From: an uncultured Lachnospiraceae bacterium | Lineage (GTDB): Bacteria > Bacillota > Clostridia > Lachnospirales > Lachnospiraceae | Reading direction: 5' to 3' | NCBI GenBank assembly: GCA_910579735.1 | Contig: CAJTUZ010000001.1 | Coordinates: forward strand, 310,001 to 374,000 | DNA length: 64,000 bases | Part shown: piece by piece, positions 1-10,000 of the stretch | Layout: each line of letters starts with the position of its first letter | How positions within the stretch are numbered: position 1 is the stretch's first letter | Position numbers and translations under genes: made by a program | The notes under the pieces: model-generated | Databases searched by the model: none | Seen by the model: only the letters and a program-made list of their open reading frames with translations | What the model was told of the DNA's origin: nothing

Positions 1-1
1 G

Positions 2-325
2 GATTCGATTTACTGTTATTATAAGAAAGCGATCAGGATCAGAAATCAGAATCCGGAGATCGCAAGGGGGAAGGTCGAATATTTAAGCGGGATTTCCAAT
101 GAGCGTTTCTGTATTCTGAAAAAAACATGGGAAGGCTCCGAGGTAGTTTTGATCTTTCATACGGGAGCCGAAAGCGGAGAATTGGATATCGCAGGTCTTA
201 CCGTGAATGGAGAAACCGTTACACCGGATCATATATGCGGCAGTCTGGAAACCGGAGAAGAGAAGTGCAGTATAGCCGATTCCGTACTGACAATGCCGGG
301 ATATTCTGTTCTTGTATTAAAATAG
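2..325 (+). CDS. GH13 alpha-amylase-family glucosidase, C-terminal end (partial)
   Basis: The window opens inside this gene; only the last 107 codons are present, in frame 2, ending at TAG 323-325. The segment begins with a Tyr-Tyr-Lys-Lys-Ala-Ile-Arg stretch followed by an Arg-Asn-Gln-Asn-Pro-Glu-Ile-Ala-Arg-Gly run. That is the pattern seen at the end of the catalytic barrel of oligo-1,6-glucosidases and alpha-amylases (GH13), where the last helix leads into the C-terminal beta domain. The rest reads as a short beta-rich domain. The catalytic residues lie outside the window, so the substrate cannot be told. A strong terminator follows 60 bases downstream. Confidence 0.6.
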   Translation, partial: DSIYCYYKKAIRIRNQNPEIARGKVEYLSGISNERFCILKKTWEGSEVVLIFHTGAESGELDIAGLTVNGETVTPDHICGSLETGEEKCSIADSVLTMPGYSVLVLK

Positions 326-383
326 CGTGTCGCTGAAAACAGCAGAGCGTAGAAAATAGCATGTATGAAAAATAAAAGACAGC

Positions 384-427
384 ACAACAAAACCCCCGAA
401 GTTAATAACCTCGGGGGTTTCGTTGTG
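384..427 (+). terminator. Rho-independent terminator after the GH13 gene
   Basis: The arms ACAACAAAACCCCCGA and TCGGGGGTTTCGTTGT pair around an 11-base loop. The GC-rich core CCCCCGA/TCGGGGG is perfect and is followed by a T-containing arm. It ends transcription of the GH13 gene. Confidence 0.8.
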
Positions 428-661
428 TAAAAGGGGAATTCTTCCGGAATTGCTATTACCCGACTTGACTTCCGTAATCAAGTCTATCTCTATAATATAG
501 ATTAAACAGATAAAAGTCTACGAATATATTGCAAAAAAATAACACTATATTAGCATTTCATGTCGAAACCGGGAGATAAATGAATGCAATATAGAATAAA
601 AAGAAGTAATTTCTTCCAAAACTTTACGAAATATTGCGGGAATGCAGTCGTAAAAATAAGA

Positions 662-690
662 TTGAAATTTGCATCTAATTAGTGTAAAGT
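662..690 (+). promoter_or_regulatory. Candidate promoter of the MFS carrier
   Basis: TTGAAA (662-667) and TAAAGT (685-690) are 17 bases apart, about 70 bases before the carrier's start. The rest of the gene-free stretch 428-762 is AT-rich with no convincing ORF. It also holds a small inverted repeat GACTTG...CAAGTC near 464-486 with TATAAT just after it, at a spacing too long for a normal promoter. Confidence 0.35.
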
Positions 691-762
691 AGTAGTAGCG
701 TATTCGTGATAAAATCAAGGAAATATGCGAATACAAATATAAAGTGTAAAGGAAGATGGAGT

Positions 763-2112
763 ATGGGAGAGAGTGCAAAAGATAAGGGCGGTTGGCGCAC
801 GAATAAGTGGGTCCGTGCGGCAATTCCCGCGTTACTGCTTCACTGCAGTATCGGTACAGTTTATTGCTGGTCAATTTTCAGCCAGGAGATTGCTGATTAT
901 ATCGGCTTTACAAAGGGAGCGACAGAATGGGCATTCAGTTTTGCCATTTTTTTCCTTGGTATGTCTGCAGCGTTTCTTGGCAATGTCGTGGAAAAGGATA
1001 TTCATAAATCCTCTTTGATCGCGGCAATCTGTTTTGCAGCCGGTATGGCCGGAACAGGATTTTTCATTTACTACGGCGGTCAGCATCAGGCCAGTCCGAT
1101 AGCGCTGATCGGAATCTACATATGTTATGGTTTTATCATGGGTGTCGGTCTCGGAACCGGATATCTGTCACCGGTTAAGACATTGATGCTCTGGTTCAAG
1201 GACAGAAAAGGTCTGGCAACAGGGCTTGCCGTTGCAGGTTTCGGCGCTGCAAAGGCGATCGCAAGTCCGATCATGCAGGGTATGCTGGACGGTCTTGGTG
1301 ACGGCGGTATTTATAAGATGTTCTTTATTCTGGCGGGCGTTTATTTCGTTATGATGTTCGTCGGGCATCTGCTCCTGAAGAAGCCGGATGACTGGCATGA
1401 ACCGCAGAGCAAAGATAAGAGCCAGGGTATTATGGCGGTTTTGAAAAGCAAACCGATCACAAATTATATCGGTATCTGGCTGATGTTCTATATTAATATC
1501 ACGTGCGGTCTGGCGCTCATTTCACAGGAGAAAATGATCGTGAAATGCATCGGTCTGGCAAGTTTTGCAGGCATTATTTCAACGGTATCCGCAATCTTTA
1601 ATGCAGGCGGACGCCTTGGATTCTCCGCATGGGCAGACAGCATGAAAGACAGGAATACGATCTATAAGCTGATCTTCGTTTTGTCTATCGCATTTACGGC
1701 AATCGTCATGCTGACAGGCGGTATCAAAAACGGAGAGGGCAATACATTGCTGATCATCCTTGTTCTGGGACTGATCTTTGTTGTTAACGCAGGGTACGGC
1801 GGCGGATTTTCCAATGTACCGACGCTGCTTTCCGATCACTACGGTATGGGAAATATCAGTGCGATTCATGGTATCACGCTTTCTGCATGGGCTTTTGCAG
1901 GATTGACCGGTAATCAGATGGCAACCTGGATTGTCAGCAAATTCGGTGCTCCGGTAGATATTGAACATGCGCTTGCCGACGGAACTGTAGAGACTATCAC
2001 GGTTAACCCCACAGGTTATCAGACCGTACTGTATGCAACGATCGTGTTATATGTTATTGCGCTTGTACTTTCTATGGTTTTGGTAAAACCTACAGGGAAA
2101 GAAAAAGCATAA
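763..2112 (+). CDS. OFA-family major facilitator (oxalate/formate antiporter-like)
   Basis: This is a 449-residue inner-membrane protein with about 12 hydrophobic segments, the size and pattern of an MFS carrier. The N-terminus (PALLLHCSIGTVYCWSIF) and the following Gly-rich helix (GVGLGTGYLSPV) match the OFA subfamily, in which OxlT exchanges oxalate for formate. Other members carry different monocarboxylates, so the substrate is unknown. I start at ATG 763 because AGGAAGATGGAG lies just before it and the protein then begins with a short polar tail. An upstream in-frame ATG at 706 would add 19 unlikely residues. The gene stands alone between a candidate promoter and a strong terminator. Confidence 0.85.
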   Translation: MGESAKDKGGWRTNKWVRAAIPALLLHCSIGTVYCWSIFSQEIADYIGFTKGATEWAFSFAIFFLGMSAAFLGNVVEKDIHKSSLIAAICFAAGMAGTGFFIYYGGQHQASPIALIGIYICYGFIMGVGLGTGYLSPVKTLMLWFKDRKGLATGLAVAGFGAAKAIASPIMQGMLDGLGDGGIYKMFFILAGVYFVMMFVGHLLLKKPDDWHEPQSKDKSQGIMAVLKSKPITNYIGIWLMFYINITCGLALISQEKMIVKCIGLASFAGIISTVSAIFNAGGRLGFSAWADSMKDRNTIYKLIFVLSIAFTAIVMLTGGIKNGEGNTLLIILVLGLIFVVNAGYGGGFSNVPTLLSDHYGMGNISAIHGITLSAWAFAGLTGNQMATWIVSKFGAPVDIEHALADGTVETITVNPTGYQTVLYATIVLYVIALVLSMVLVKPTGKEKA

Positions 2113-2145
2113 AAAGATCTGAAAAAAATGAAAGAAAAATAATAG

Positions 2146-2179
2146 AGCAGGCGGAAAAACATTTGTTTTTCCGCCTGCT
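2146..2179. terminator. Bidirectional terminator between convergent genes
   Basis: AGCAGGCGGAAAAACA and TGTTTTTCCGCCTGCT form a perfect 16-bp stem with a two-base loop, followed by TTTT on the plus strand and an A-rich flank on the other. It separates the MFS gene from the leftward gene at 2233. Confidence 0.85.
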
Positions 2180-2232
2180 GTTTTAAACGGTATTTTTATA
2201 AGGCATACATGCGTTTATCAATCATATGACAA

Positions 2233-4494
2233 TTATTTCAGCAGATAGGCTCTCTGTCTTGTAATTTCCTCCGGTATTTCCACGCCTGTATTTTTCAGCT
2301 TCTGGCAGAGGTTATTCATATGATGGACTTTCTGGGAAAGTTTGATATCGTAACGATCCATTGTTTCTTTATATAATGGGTTGGCTTTGAGCTTATCCCG
2401 GATTTCTTTGGCAAACGGACAATGTGTGAACAAAATGGTACGTGCCACTTTGTTCAGACGAGGTGAACCGGCGCCTTCATAGATGATCCAGGACTCATAG
2501 TCACGGATAAACATTTCCTTATAACTGTTCTTGGCTTTCTGCATGCTGAGTTTGACTTTGTCTTTCGCATCGGCAGAGAGCTCTCTGTTTTTCTTATAGA
2601 ACTGGATGTAATCGAAATACTCACTGGTAAGCGAAGGTTCGGATACGTCGTTCCACCTTGCGCCCTGGATACGTTTGCACATTTCCCAACGGTATTCTCC
2701 GGTCAGACGGACAAGGATGTTGCCCAGGTCTTCCATCTGGAAGAGAGAAAGCATCATACGGGACGGCGTCGTACGTTTTCTTCCTTCGATCTCCTGCCAC
2801 ATAACGCCGCGGATACCGACATTGGGCATCAGAATGACATCAGGCAGGATTTCCACGCCGATGGATTCTTTGGCGATACCGATATCCGGATTGCTGTACA
2901 TGGTGTCTCTGTAATAGGCGCCGAAATCGGTAGCGCGGATCTTTTCAAAGCTTGCCGCGATCTTGTCGGCGGAGACAAGTGAATCCGGAAGGTCTTTCAG
3001 GACATTGCTTTCCGAGAAAATAGGACAGAAAATACTGATACGTCCAAAGGTTATTTTGTTAACGGACTGGAACATATTATCCAGTTCGAACTGTACTTGT
3101 TTGTTCCGGTCCGAAAGCATAGGCGTTTCTTCAGCGGCAGTGATCTTGCCGGTTACCTTCAGTTCGTGTACATATGCCGCATAGTCATTGTCGAATTCGT
3201 TACGGCACGGCGCTTTTTTGCCTTCATAAACGGCTTTCAGCCACTCATAGGCAGTATAGACGTTTCTGGAAGGATCGCTTGGCAGCGAGTCTACGATGGA
3301 ATAAAGATAAGCGGCATTTTCAAGTCCGGCCAGATTCTCGTCCACATATCCGAAATTGAAGAACATTCTCACAATCTTAGGCACATTGGAGTCGGTGAGA
3401 CTCTTGAAAAATGCATTGGAGTACACTTCGTAGAACAGCTTGGTAAGAGTCAGGCGCAGCTTCCTGCAGGCGTCATCGGAAGCGTTTTTGTCTGTCAGCT
3501 TGCTGTATTTTTCAATGTTGGCCTTGAATGCGGAATTCGTTTCTTCGTCACACTGTGCATAGAGCAGTATCGTATGTAAGGATCCCGTCAGATCCGGTAC
3601 ATCGTCTGCAGCGGCCTGATCAGCGGGCGCATCGCCGGCCTGACTCAAAGCCTCCAGTTTTTCTTTATATTCTTTGACACGGCTCTGGTACATATCTTTG
3701 TCGATCGAATCCTGGCTTTCAAGCTGGATCATCATTGTACCGAGCGCTGCCGTAATAGCAGTGGAATCTTCGCTGTGCGCACCGATCTTGTAGAGCGTGC
3801 TTGCATACAGATCAAAGAAGTCGAGGCGGTTTTCGCTCATCAGCAGATTAACGATATCAGCCTTATAATCATAAAGCTCACGGGATACGGAAATGATGCC
3901 GTAGACATCCTGACTTGCTTTTAAAAGCATACCAAGAACAAAATCCGCGATCTGTGATTTGGCGGATATACTTTTCATAATACGCTGTAACTGTCCGTAA
4001 TATTGGTGCAGCCAGGCGGGTACGTCCTCTTCAAGAACCAGTTCCGACATGGTTTCCAGACCCGGAAGGACTCTTGTGGCCAGTCCGTGTTTTGCTGTGA
4101 AACGGCAGTATTCGGAATAACTTTTCATCAAATATTGATAGAAATTATCGCAGTCGAAGCGCATCAGCTCATACTGGTCAAGAATATCCTGCAATTGTCT
4201 GAATAATGAGGATACGATCAGATTGGACAGATCGGATTTGGTCCGAAGCAGTTCGGACAGACTTCCGTTTGCGCATGGATAGGATGCAAGCGCGGTATCC
4301 TCTGTCGCCTGATAGGATATAAAGTAAGAATCGTAGAAGAGCTCGCAGACTCCTATGACATCTCCTTTTTGTAGATAAAACTCACCGCCCGGGTAGGAAG
4401 CGCGTACGGATCCCTTGGCGATAACGTGCAGGGCGGCGATAGCCTGCTCACTCTGGATCAGCTGGCTTCCCGCCGGAAATTCTTTCACTGCCAT
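2233..4494 (-). CDS. Large protein with degenerate N-terminal cyclic-nucleotide-binding-like domain
   Basis: This 753-residue soluble protein is of unknown function. Residues 1 to about 115 follow the beta-roll pattern of CRP-type cyclic nucleotide domains (AALHVIAKGSVRASY, then LQKGDVIGVCELF). The phosphate-binding cassette with its Glu and Arg is not recognisable, so ligand binding is doubtful. The remaining 640 residues are mostly helical, with no HTH, kinase or membrane segment that I can identify, and an Ala/Asp-rich linker near residues 285-300. The start ATG at 4494 has AGAGAGGGG upstream and a good promoter (4533-4561). It is monocistronic and convergent with the MFS gene. Confidence 0.7.
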   Translation of the reverse strand: MAVKEFPAGSQLIQSEQAIAALHVIAKGSVRASYPGGEFYLQKGDVIGVCELFYDSYFISYQATEDTALASYPCANGSLSELLRTKSDLSNLIVSSLFRQLQDILDQYELMRFDCDNFYQYLMKSYSEYCRFTAKHGLATRVLPGLETMSELVLEEDVPAWLHQYYGQLQRIMKSISAKSQIADFVLGMLLKASQDVYGIISVSRELYDYKADIVNLLMSENRLDFFDLYASTLYKIGAHSEDSTAITAALGTMMIQLESQDSIDKDMYQSRVKEYKEKLEALSQAGDAPADQAAADDVPDLTGSLHTILLYAQCDEETNSAFKANIEKYSKLTDKNASDDACRKLRLTLTKLFYEVYSNAFFKSLTDSNVPKIVRMFFNFGYVDENLAGLENAAYLYSIVDSLPSDPSRNVYTAYEWLKAVYEGKKAPCRNEFDNDYAAYVHELKVTGKITAAEETPMLSDRNKQVQFELDNMFQSVNKITFGRISIFCPIFSESNVLKDLPDSLVSADKIAASFEKIRATDFGAYYRDTMYSNPDIGIAKESIGVEILPDVILMPNVGIRGVMWQEIEGRKRTTPSRMMLSLFQMEDLGNILVRLTGEYRWEMCKRIQGARWNDVSEPSLTSEYFDYIQFYKKNRELSADAKDKVKLSMQKAKNSYKEMFIRDYESWIIYEGAGSPRLNKVARTILFTHCPFAKEIRDKLKANPLYKETMDRYDIKLSQKVHHMNNLCQKLKNTGVEIPEEITRQRAYLLK

Positions 4495-4532
4495 AAAAAT
4501 AACCCCTCTCTATTTATACTCAAGTTAACCTT

Positions 4533-4561
4533 ATTATAAGACGTTTGCAGGATAAATACAA
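4533..4561 (-). promoter_or_regulatory. Promoter of the cyclic-nucleotide-domain gene
   Basis: Read on the minus strand, TTGTAT (4561-4556), 17 bases, then TATAAT (4538-4533). It lies 40 bases ahead of the ATG at 4494. Confidence 0.55.
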
Positions 4562-4627
4562 GAAAAAAGAAAGGAGTTGGCAGGGATAAAAAAAGGCGGG
4601 AAGAGAGGGGCATGTCCTCCCGTATGC

Positions 4628-5743
4628 TTACCAGTTCATAAGGGTCTTTATTTTCTGTGTTAACAGCCAGGCAGCTTTCTGGTGTGTCATCATGCATGGA
4701 TGATAGTTTACGACGTAACCGTCTGCGTCAGTCTGCATGGGAAAATGCAGGACATCGATCTTCGCATCGTGATTTTGTTTCCGGAAAGATGCTACGGCTT
4801 TATCAAGATAGGGGTGCAGCCGTTCGTTCATGAGTCCGTAAGTGCATAATATGACGGCTTCCGGGTTCCGTGCACGGATTTCTTCAAGAAATTGCCGATA
4901 AGATAGGGCAAACTCTTCTTGTCGCTCTTTGATATCCTGACAATAACTGTCGTCGTTCGTGCCGAGGTTTATGACGATCAGGTCAGGAGAAAAGTCGTTA
5001 AAATCCCATAAGGCGCCGGTGACAGAGCGTGTCTGATAAGTGCCGTGGGAGAAGCCGACAAGCGGATAGAAGGGCGGCAGGAGGGCATCGGTATTTTTTT
5101 CATTGCTTTGCGTATATCCTGAGATGACGCCGTGCCCGCTGTAGGATACCAGACTGTAGTCGGCATGGAGCGCCTCAGCCGTTAAAGCGGCGTAAGCTTT
5201 TAAAGCATCTTCCGTTCCGGTCGCAAAAGGATGCGCCGGGTCATCGTCGTCTATGCCGTAACCGCAGGTGATGGAATCCCCGATAAATTCTATTTTCCGG
5301 TTTCTTTTTCCGGCAGGAGTACAGGAGGCATTCTCATCAGCCGTAAGTTCCTTAATGCCGAGAATGGACATGGGAGCTTCCGACAGTTTTACGATACGAA
5401 CATGACAGGTTATGGGAGTCTCATTGTCGATCAGAGTGTATCGGGTTTCAGGCTGTGTCATCAGTTCGTCGATTACGCGGATCCCATCGAGGAATACCGC
5501 AAAACGCGCTTTCTCTTCCTGCGTTTGCGTACCGGCGCTGTCGTCTCCCGCAAGCAGGAGAGAAAGGAGACTGCCCTGAAAAAGAAATTCGATGCCGCTG
5601 CCGGAAAGAGCGAGCCAGAGAATCCCATCATAAGATAATGTTCTGCCGAGATATTTGACATGCCGGATATCCGCGCTGATGCTTTGAAGTTTGTTTGTTG
5701 ACTGTACATCGTTTGAAGCGTTCGTGTAAAAATGATTCATCAT
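4628..5743 (-). CDS. CE2-like SGNH/GDSL carbohydrate esterase
   Basis: This 371-residue protein has the layout of carbohydrate esterase family 2 deacetylases: an N-terminal beta-sandwich of about 150 residues, then an SGNH hydrolase domain. The SGNH blocks are visible: GDSITCGYG (nucleophile Ser, block I), SYSGHG (Gly, block II), NLGTND (Asn, block III), and a late His near HPCMMTHQKAA (block V). It probably removes acetyl groups from plant glycans. No signal peptide is evident, so action on imported oligosaccharides in the cytoplasm is likely. I start at ATG 5743, next to an AAAGG site. The frame stays open upstream, but that part is low-complexity Arg/Pro sequence. Confidence 0.75.
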   Translation of the reverse strand: MMNHFYTNASNDVQSTNKLQSISADIRHVKYLGRTLSYDGILWLALSGSGIEFLFQGSLLSLLLAGDDSAGTQTQEEKARFAVFLDGIRVIDELMTQPETRYTLIDNETPITCHVRIVKLSEAPMSILGIKELTADENASCTPAGKRNRKIEFIGDSITCGYGIDDDDPAHPFATGTEDALKAYAALTAEALHADYSLVSYSGHGVISGYTQSNEKNTDALLPPFYPLVGFSHGTYQTRSVTGALWDFNDFSPDLIVINLGTNDDSYCQDIKERQEEFALSYRQFLEEIRARNPEAVILCTYGLMNERLHPYLDKAVASFRKQNHDAKIDVLHFPMQTDADGYVVNYHPCMMTHQKAAWLLTQKIKTLMNW

Positions 5744-5819
5744 GATATTGCCTTTCTGTTTCAAATCGGTTTCTGCCGGTCTGCCTGCAGGATGCCTGCG
5801 GACCGGAACATTTTTACTA

Positions 5820-5848
5820 ATTGTAGCACGTATTTTACGCAAGGGCAA
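5820..5848 (-). promoter_or_regulatory. Candidate promoter of the CE2 esterase
   Basis: Read on the minus strand, TTGCCC (5848-5843), 17 bases, TACAAT (5825-5820), about 75 bases upstream of ATG 5743. It lies in the intergenic space shared with the divergent gene at 5919. Confidence 0.45.
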
Positions 5849-5918
5849 TTTTTGTACTGTACTTTTAACAAATATATGATAAAATATTTATGACATATCT
5901 GCTTTTTATGGAAGTATC

Positions 5919-6422
5919 ATGAAGCGGCAGGGAAAGGTAACAGTGATCGATATGGCGATGGAAAAGGAAGATATTGAATATAGAAGACAGATTGTACAGG
6001 AATATAAGCCTGATGTAGAGGCACTGATCCGTTATCTGCCGTGGCTTGAAGAGAAGGCAGGCAGTATTGTTTCGGAAACATTTACCGGTTCCGGCATCAA
6101 GGAGCATTCTATTGCATTTCCCGTTTATGATTCTACACTGCTTAATTTTGTCAAGACGGTGCAAAGAACAAGACTGCTTGACAGAAATTACCGATATATC
6201 TATTCCAGGCATGGACTCCGCTCGGCTAAAGAGGAACTGCAGGCAGTTTCGCGTTCGGACATTACGCATATGGACGTACTGAGAGGTATTTTGTCCAAGT
6301 ATGTAATGGGCGGCATGACCAAAGGAAGAATGTGGACCGAGGCGGTAGAAAACGGCGTTTTTCTGCATGTCGTACGCAAAATGAAAGAAAATCTGGAGTT
6401 TTGGGACAGGCCGATGGGATAA
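5919..6422 (+). CDS. DUF6508-like conserved protein
   Basis: This 167-residue soluble protein has the look of the DUF6508 family: a short helical N-terminus, a central segment containing FTGSGIKEHSIAFPVYDSTL, then a conserved Arg-rich TRLLDRNYRYIYSRHG stretch and a helical C-terminus containing LRGILSKYVMGG. No biochemical role is established that I know of. It lies 22 bases upstream of a TetR regulator in the same direction and may be co-transcribed with it. The opposite strand is also open here (5865-6494), but its Cys/Phe/Ser-rich product is a shadow. Family assignment is by eye. Confidence 0.65.
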   Translation: MKRQGKVTVIDMAMEKEDIEYRRQIVQEYKPDVEALIRYLPWLEEKAGSIVSETFTGSGIKEHSIAFPVYDSTLLNFVKTVQRTRLLDRNYRYIYSRHGLRSAKEELQAVSRSDITHMDVLRGILSKYVMGGMTKGRMWTEAVENGVFLHVVRKMKENLEFWDRPMG

Positions 6423-6444
6423 GCATAAGATATAGTAAAGAAGA

Positions 6445-7044
6445 ATGGGGATTACGGTTATGGGAGAGAAATCACTACAAAAGAAACAATACATATTAGA
6501 TACTGCTAAGAAGGTATTTGTGGAAAAGGGTTATAAGAATGTGACTATGAAAGACATTGTGGCGGCCTGTGATATCAGCCGCGGCGGCCTGTATCTGTAT
6601 TTTGGCAGTACGGAAGAGATCCTGCTTGCGGTATTGGAGCAGGATGCGAACGAAACCGACGATATTTTCATGAAGAGCATTACCGAGGACGATTCGGCGG
6701 CCAATATTCTGACGCTGTTTTTGAAAGAACAGAAAAAGGAGCTTCTGCGCAAAAAAAATAATCTGGCGATGGCGGTTTATGAGTATGCGTTTGAAAATAA
6801 GGACGGAGGGGCCGCGATGCTTCGTAAACAGTTTGAAGCGGGGGTAAGGGTCATCGAGAAGCTGATCACGTCCGGTATTGCGTCAGGAGAGTTCTATTGT
6901 GAGAATCCCAAAGGCGCCGCCAATAATATTATGTATGTTCTGGAAGGAATGAAAGTCAATTCCCAGACAATGGGGATTACGGAAGCAATGGTAGACGAAC
7001 AGCTTCTTTATATAATGGAAGGCCTGGTCATAGATGTAGAATAA
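6445..7044 (+). CDS. TetR/AcrR-family transcriptional regulator
   Basis: About 199 residues. The N-terminal domain is a textbook TetR helix-turn-helix: an ILDTAKKVFVEKGYKNVTM helix, KDIVAACDISRGGLYLYFGS recognition region, then EEILLAVLEQ. The C-terminal helical domain would bind an effector. An ATG at 6460 (residue 6) is equally possible, with GGGG before it. It is followed 22 bases later by purL. Regulation of purL by a TetR protein would be unusual, so read-through proximity is the safer reading. Its target is unknown. Confidence 0.85.
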   Translation: MGITVMGEKSLQKKQYILDTAKKVFVEKGYKNVTMKDIVAACDISRGGLYLYFGSTEEILLAVLEQDANETDDIFMKSITEDDSAANILTLFLKEQKKELLRKKNNLAMAVYEYAFENKDGGAAMLRKQFEAGVRVIEKLITSGIASGEFYCENPKGAANNIMYVLEGMKVNSQTMGITEAMVDEQLLYIMEGLVIDVE

Positions 7045-7066
7045 ACACGGAGGAATCAGATTCATC

Positions 7067-10000
7067 ATGGGAAATGTAAAGCGTATTTATGTAGAAAAGA
7101 AACCCCCTTTTGCGGTAAAGGCAAAAGAACTGAAGGAAGAGATCGGCAGCTATCTGGGTATTACGGCTGTAAAAGACGTCAGGGTACTGATCCGTTATGA
7201 CGTCGAGAATATCTCCGATGAGATTTTTGAAAAAGCGTGCAGGACCGTCTTTTCCGAACCGCCTGTCGATATTCTGTATAAGGAAGAGATTGAGGTTCCC
7301 GCGGATGGAAGAGTCTTCGGCGTGGAATTTCTGCCCGGACAGTTCGACCAGCGGGCCGATTCTGCCATGCAGTGTGTGCAGTTTCTGAAAGAAGATGAAG
7401 AACCGGTGATCAGAACTGCTGTCACTTATTTAATAATAGGACAGATTTCCGAGGATGAATTTGAGAAAATAAAAGCATATTGTATCAATCCGGTGGATTC
7501 AAGGGAAACGGATATGGTAAAACCGGATACGCTGATCACGGTTTATGACGAGCCTGCCGATGTGGCGGTCATGACGGGATTTACCACGATGCCCGAGGCG
7601 GAGTTAAAGAAACTGTATGACTCGCTTGGATTGGCGATGACGTTTAAGGATTTTGTTCATATACAGAATTATTTCACGAAAGAAGAACACAGAGACCCGA
7701 CCATGACGGAGATCCGTGTGCTCGATACGTATTGGTCGGATCACTGCCGTCATACGACATTCTCTACGGAATTAAAAGACATTACGTTTGATGAAGTGAA
7801 AGAAACGGAAGATGGCAGTAAGAAAGTCGATTACCGGGAGCCGATCCGGGAAACTTATGAAAACTATCTGAAAACGAGAGAAGAAATTTTTGCAGGCAGG
7901 CAGGATAAATTCGTCTGTCTGATGGACCTGGCGCTTCTGGCAATGCGTAAGTTAAAGAAAGAAGGGAAACTGGACGATATGGAGCAATCGGATGAGATCA
8001 ACGCCTGCTCTATTGTCGTACCTGTGGAAATGGATTACGGTGACGGTCCGGTAAAGGAAGAATGGCTTGTCTTTTTCAAAAACGAGACGCACAATCATCC
8101 GACGGAGATCGAGCCTTTTGGCGGGGCGGCTACCTGTCTCGGCGGTGCAATCCGCGATCCGCTTTCGGGCAGAGGCTATGTCTATCAGGCTATGCGCGTG
8201 ACCGGTGCGGCCGATCCGACGGTGCCCGTAGCGGAAACTTTAAAAGGAAAATTATCACAGAAGAAGCTGGTACGCGGTGCGGCAGGCGGCTATTCATCGT
8301 ATGGCAACCAGATCGGTCTGGCAACCGGTTTCGTAAAGGAGATCTATCATCCCGATTATGTGGCCAAGAGAATGGAGATCGGTGCGGTCATGGGTGCCGC
8401 GCCGCGCAAAAATGTGATCCGGGAGACATCCGATCCGGGCGATATCATTATTCTTCTGGGCGGTCGTACAGGGCGTGACGGCTGCGGCGGCGCCACGGGG
8501 TCTTCCAAAGTGCATACGGAAAGTTCCATAGAGACATGCGGGGCGGAAGTACAGAAAGGAAATGCGCCGACAGAGCGTAAGATACAGAGACTTTTCCGCA
8601 GAGAGGAAGTCAGCAGACTGATCAGGAAATGTAACGATTTCGGTGCCGGCGGCGTATCCGTAGCGATCGGAGAACTGGCTGATGGACTGATCGTGGATCT
8701 GGATAAAGTTCCGAAAAAGTACGCGGGACTGGACGGCACGGAACTGGCTATTTCGGAATCACAGGAGAGAATGGCAGTCGTTGTGTCTGCCAAAGATGTG
8801 GATGAATTTTTGGAGTATGCGGCACAGGAAAATCTGGAAGCCGTGACGGTTGCGCATGTGACGAAGGAACCGAGACTGGTGTTATTGTGGCGCGGTAAAG
8901 AGATCGTCAATATTTCCAGGGCATTTCTGGATACGAACGGCGCACATCAGGAGACTTCGGTACGTGTGGACATGCCGGTACCGGAAGACAATTATATGAA
9001 GAAGATATCTTCTTCCGCAGTGGGAAAAGCACTGCAGGAGAACGATGTAAAGAAAGCATGGCTGACGCTGCTTGGCGATCTTAATGTATGTTCCCAGAAG
9101 GGACTTGTGGAAATGTTTGACGCCTCTATCGGTGCAGGCAGTGTCTATATGCCTTACGGCGGTAAGTATCAGCTTACCGAAACACAGGCCATGGTGGCAA
9201 AACTTCCTGTTTTAAAAGGAAAGACGGATACCGTAACGATGATGAGTTACGGATTCGATCCGTATCTGTCCAGCTGGAGTCCTTATCACGGCGCTGTTTA
9301 TGCGGTGACGGAGTCCATGGCCAAGATCGTTGCAAACGGCGGAGATTATAAGACGATCCGCTTTACCTTCCAGGAATATTTCAGACGGATGACAGATGAT
9401 CCAAAGCGTTGGAGTCAGCCCTTTGCGGCACTTCTTGGCGCATATAAGGCGCAGATCGCATATGGGCTGCCTTCTATCGGCGGCAAGGATTCTATGTCCG
9501 GAACTTTTAATGATATAGATGTGCCTCCGACACTCGTGTCATTTGCCGTGAATATTTCCAGGAAACAGAATATGATCAGTCCTGAGCTGAAACGGGCCGG
9601 CGATAAACTGGTACGTTTCCATATTCCGAAGGATGAATATGATCTTCCTGATTTCAAAAAAGTGATGGAAGTATATGATTTCATACTGCAGCTCATGTCG
9701 AAAAAGAAAGAAGCGGCTGACGGTTCCGATAACAGAAGCGTGGCAGCGGCTTATGCGCTTGATGCAAAGGGCGTGGCAGCGGCAGTCAGCAAGATGGCAT
9801 TCGGCAATCAGCTCGGCGTTGCGATAGAAAGCAGTCTGACAACAGAGGATCTTTTCGGAAATGCAATCGGAGATATCATCGTGGAAATGACTGCGGAAGA
9901 ATATGCAGAGTTTGACCAGGAGAGTATGAGAGCTAAGAGGCAGCTGCTGTTTGGAAAGGAAATAGCTTCGCTTGTCGGTACCGTAACGGAGACGCCTGTT

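Noticed and set aside
464..505. TTGACT and TATAAT before the MFS gene as a promoter
   Set aside because: The spacing is 20 bases, too long for a normal sigma-A promoter; the pair at 662-690 is better placed.
5865..6494. A 209-codon open frame on the minus strand opposite the DUF6508-like gene
   Set aside because: Its product is rich in Cys, His, Phe and Ser with no domain or ribosome site, while the plus-strand gene reads as a normal protein.
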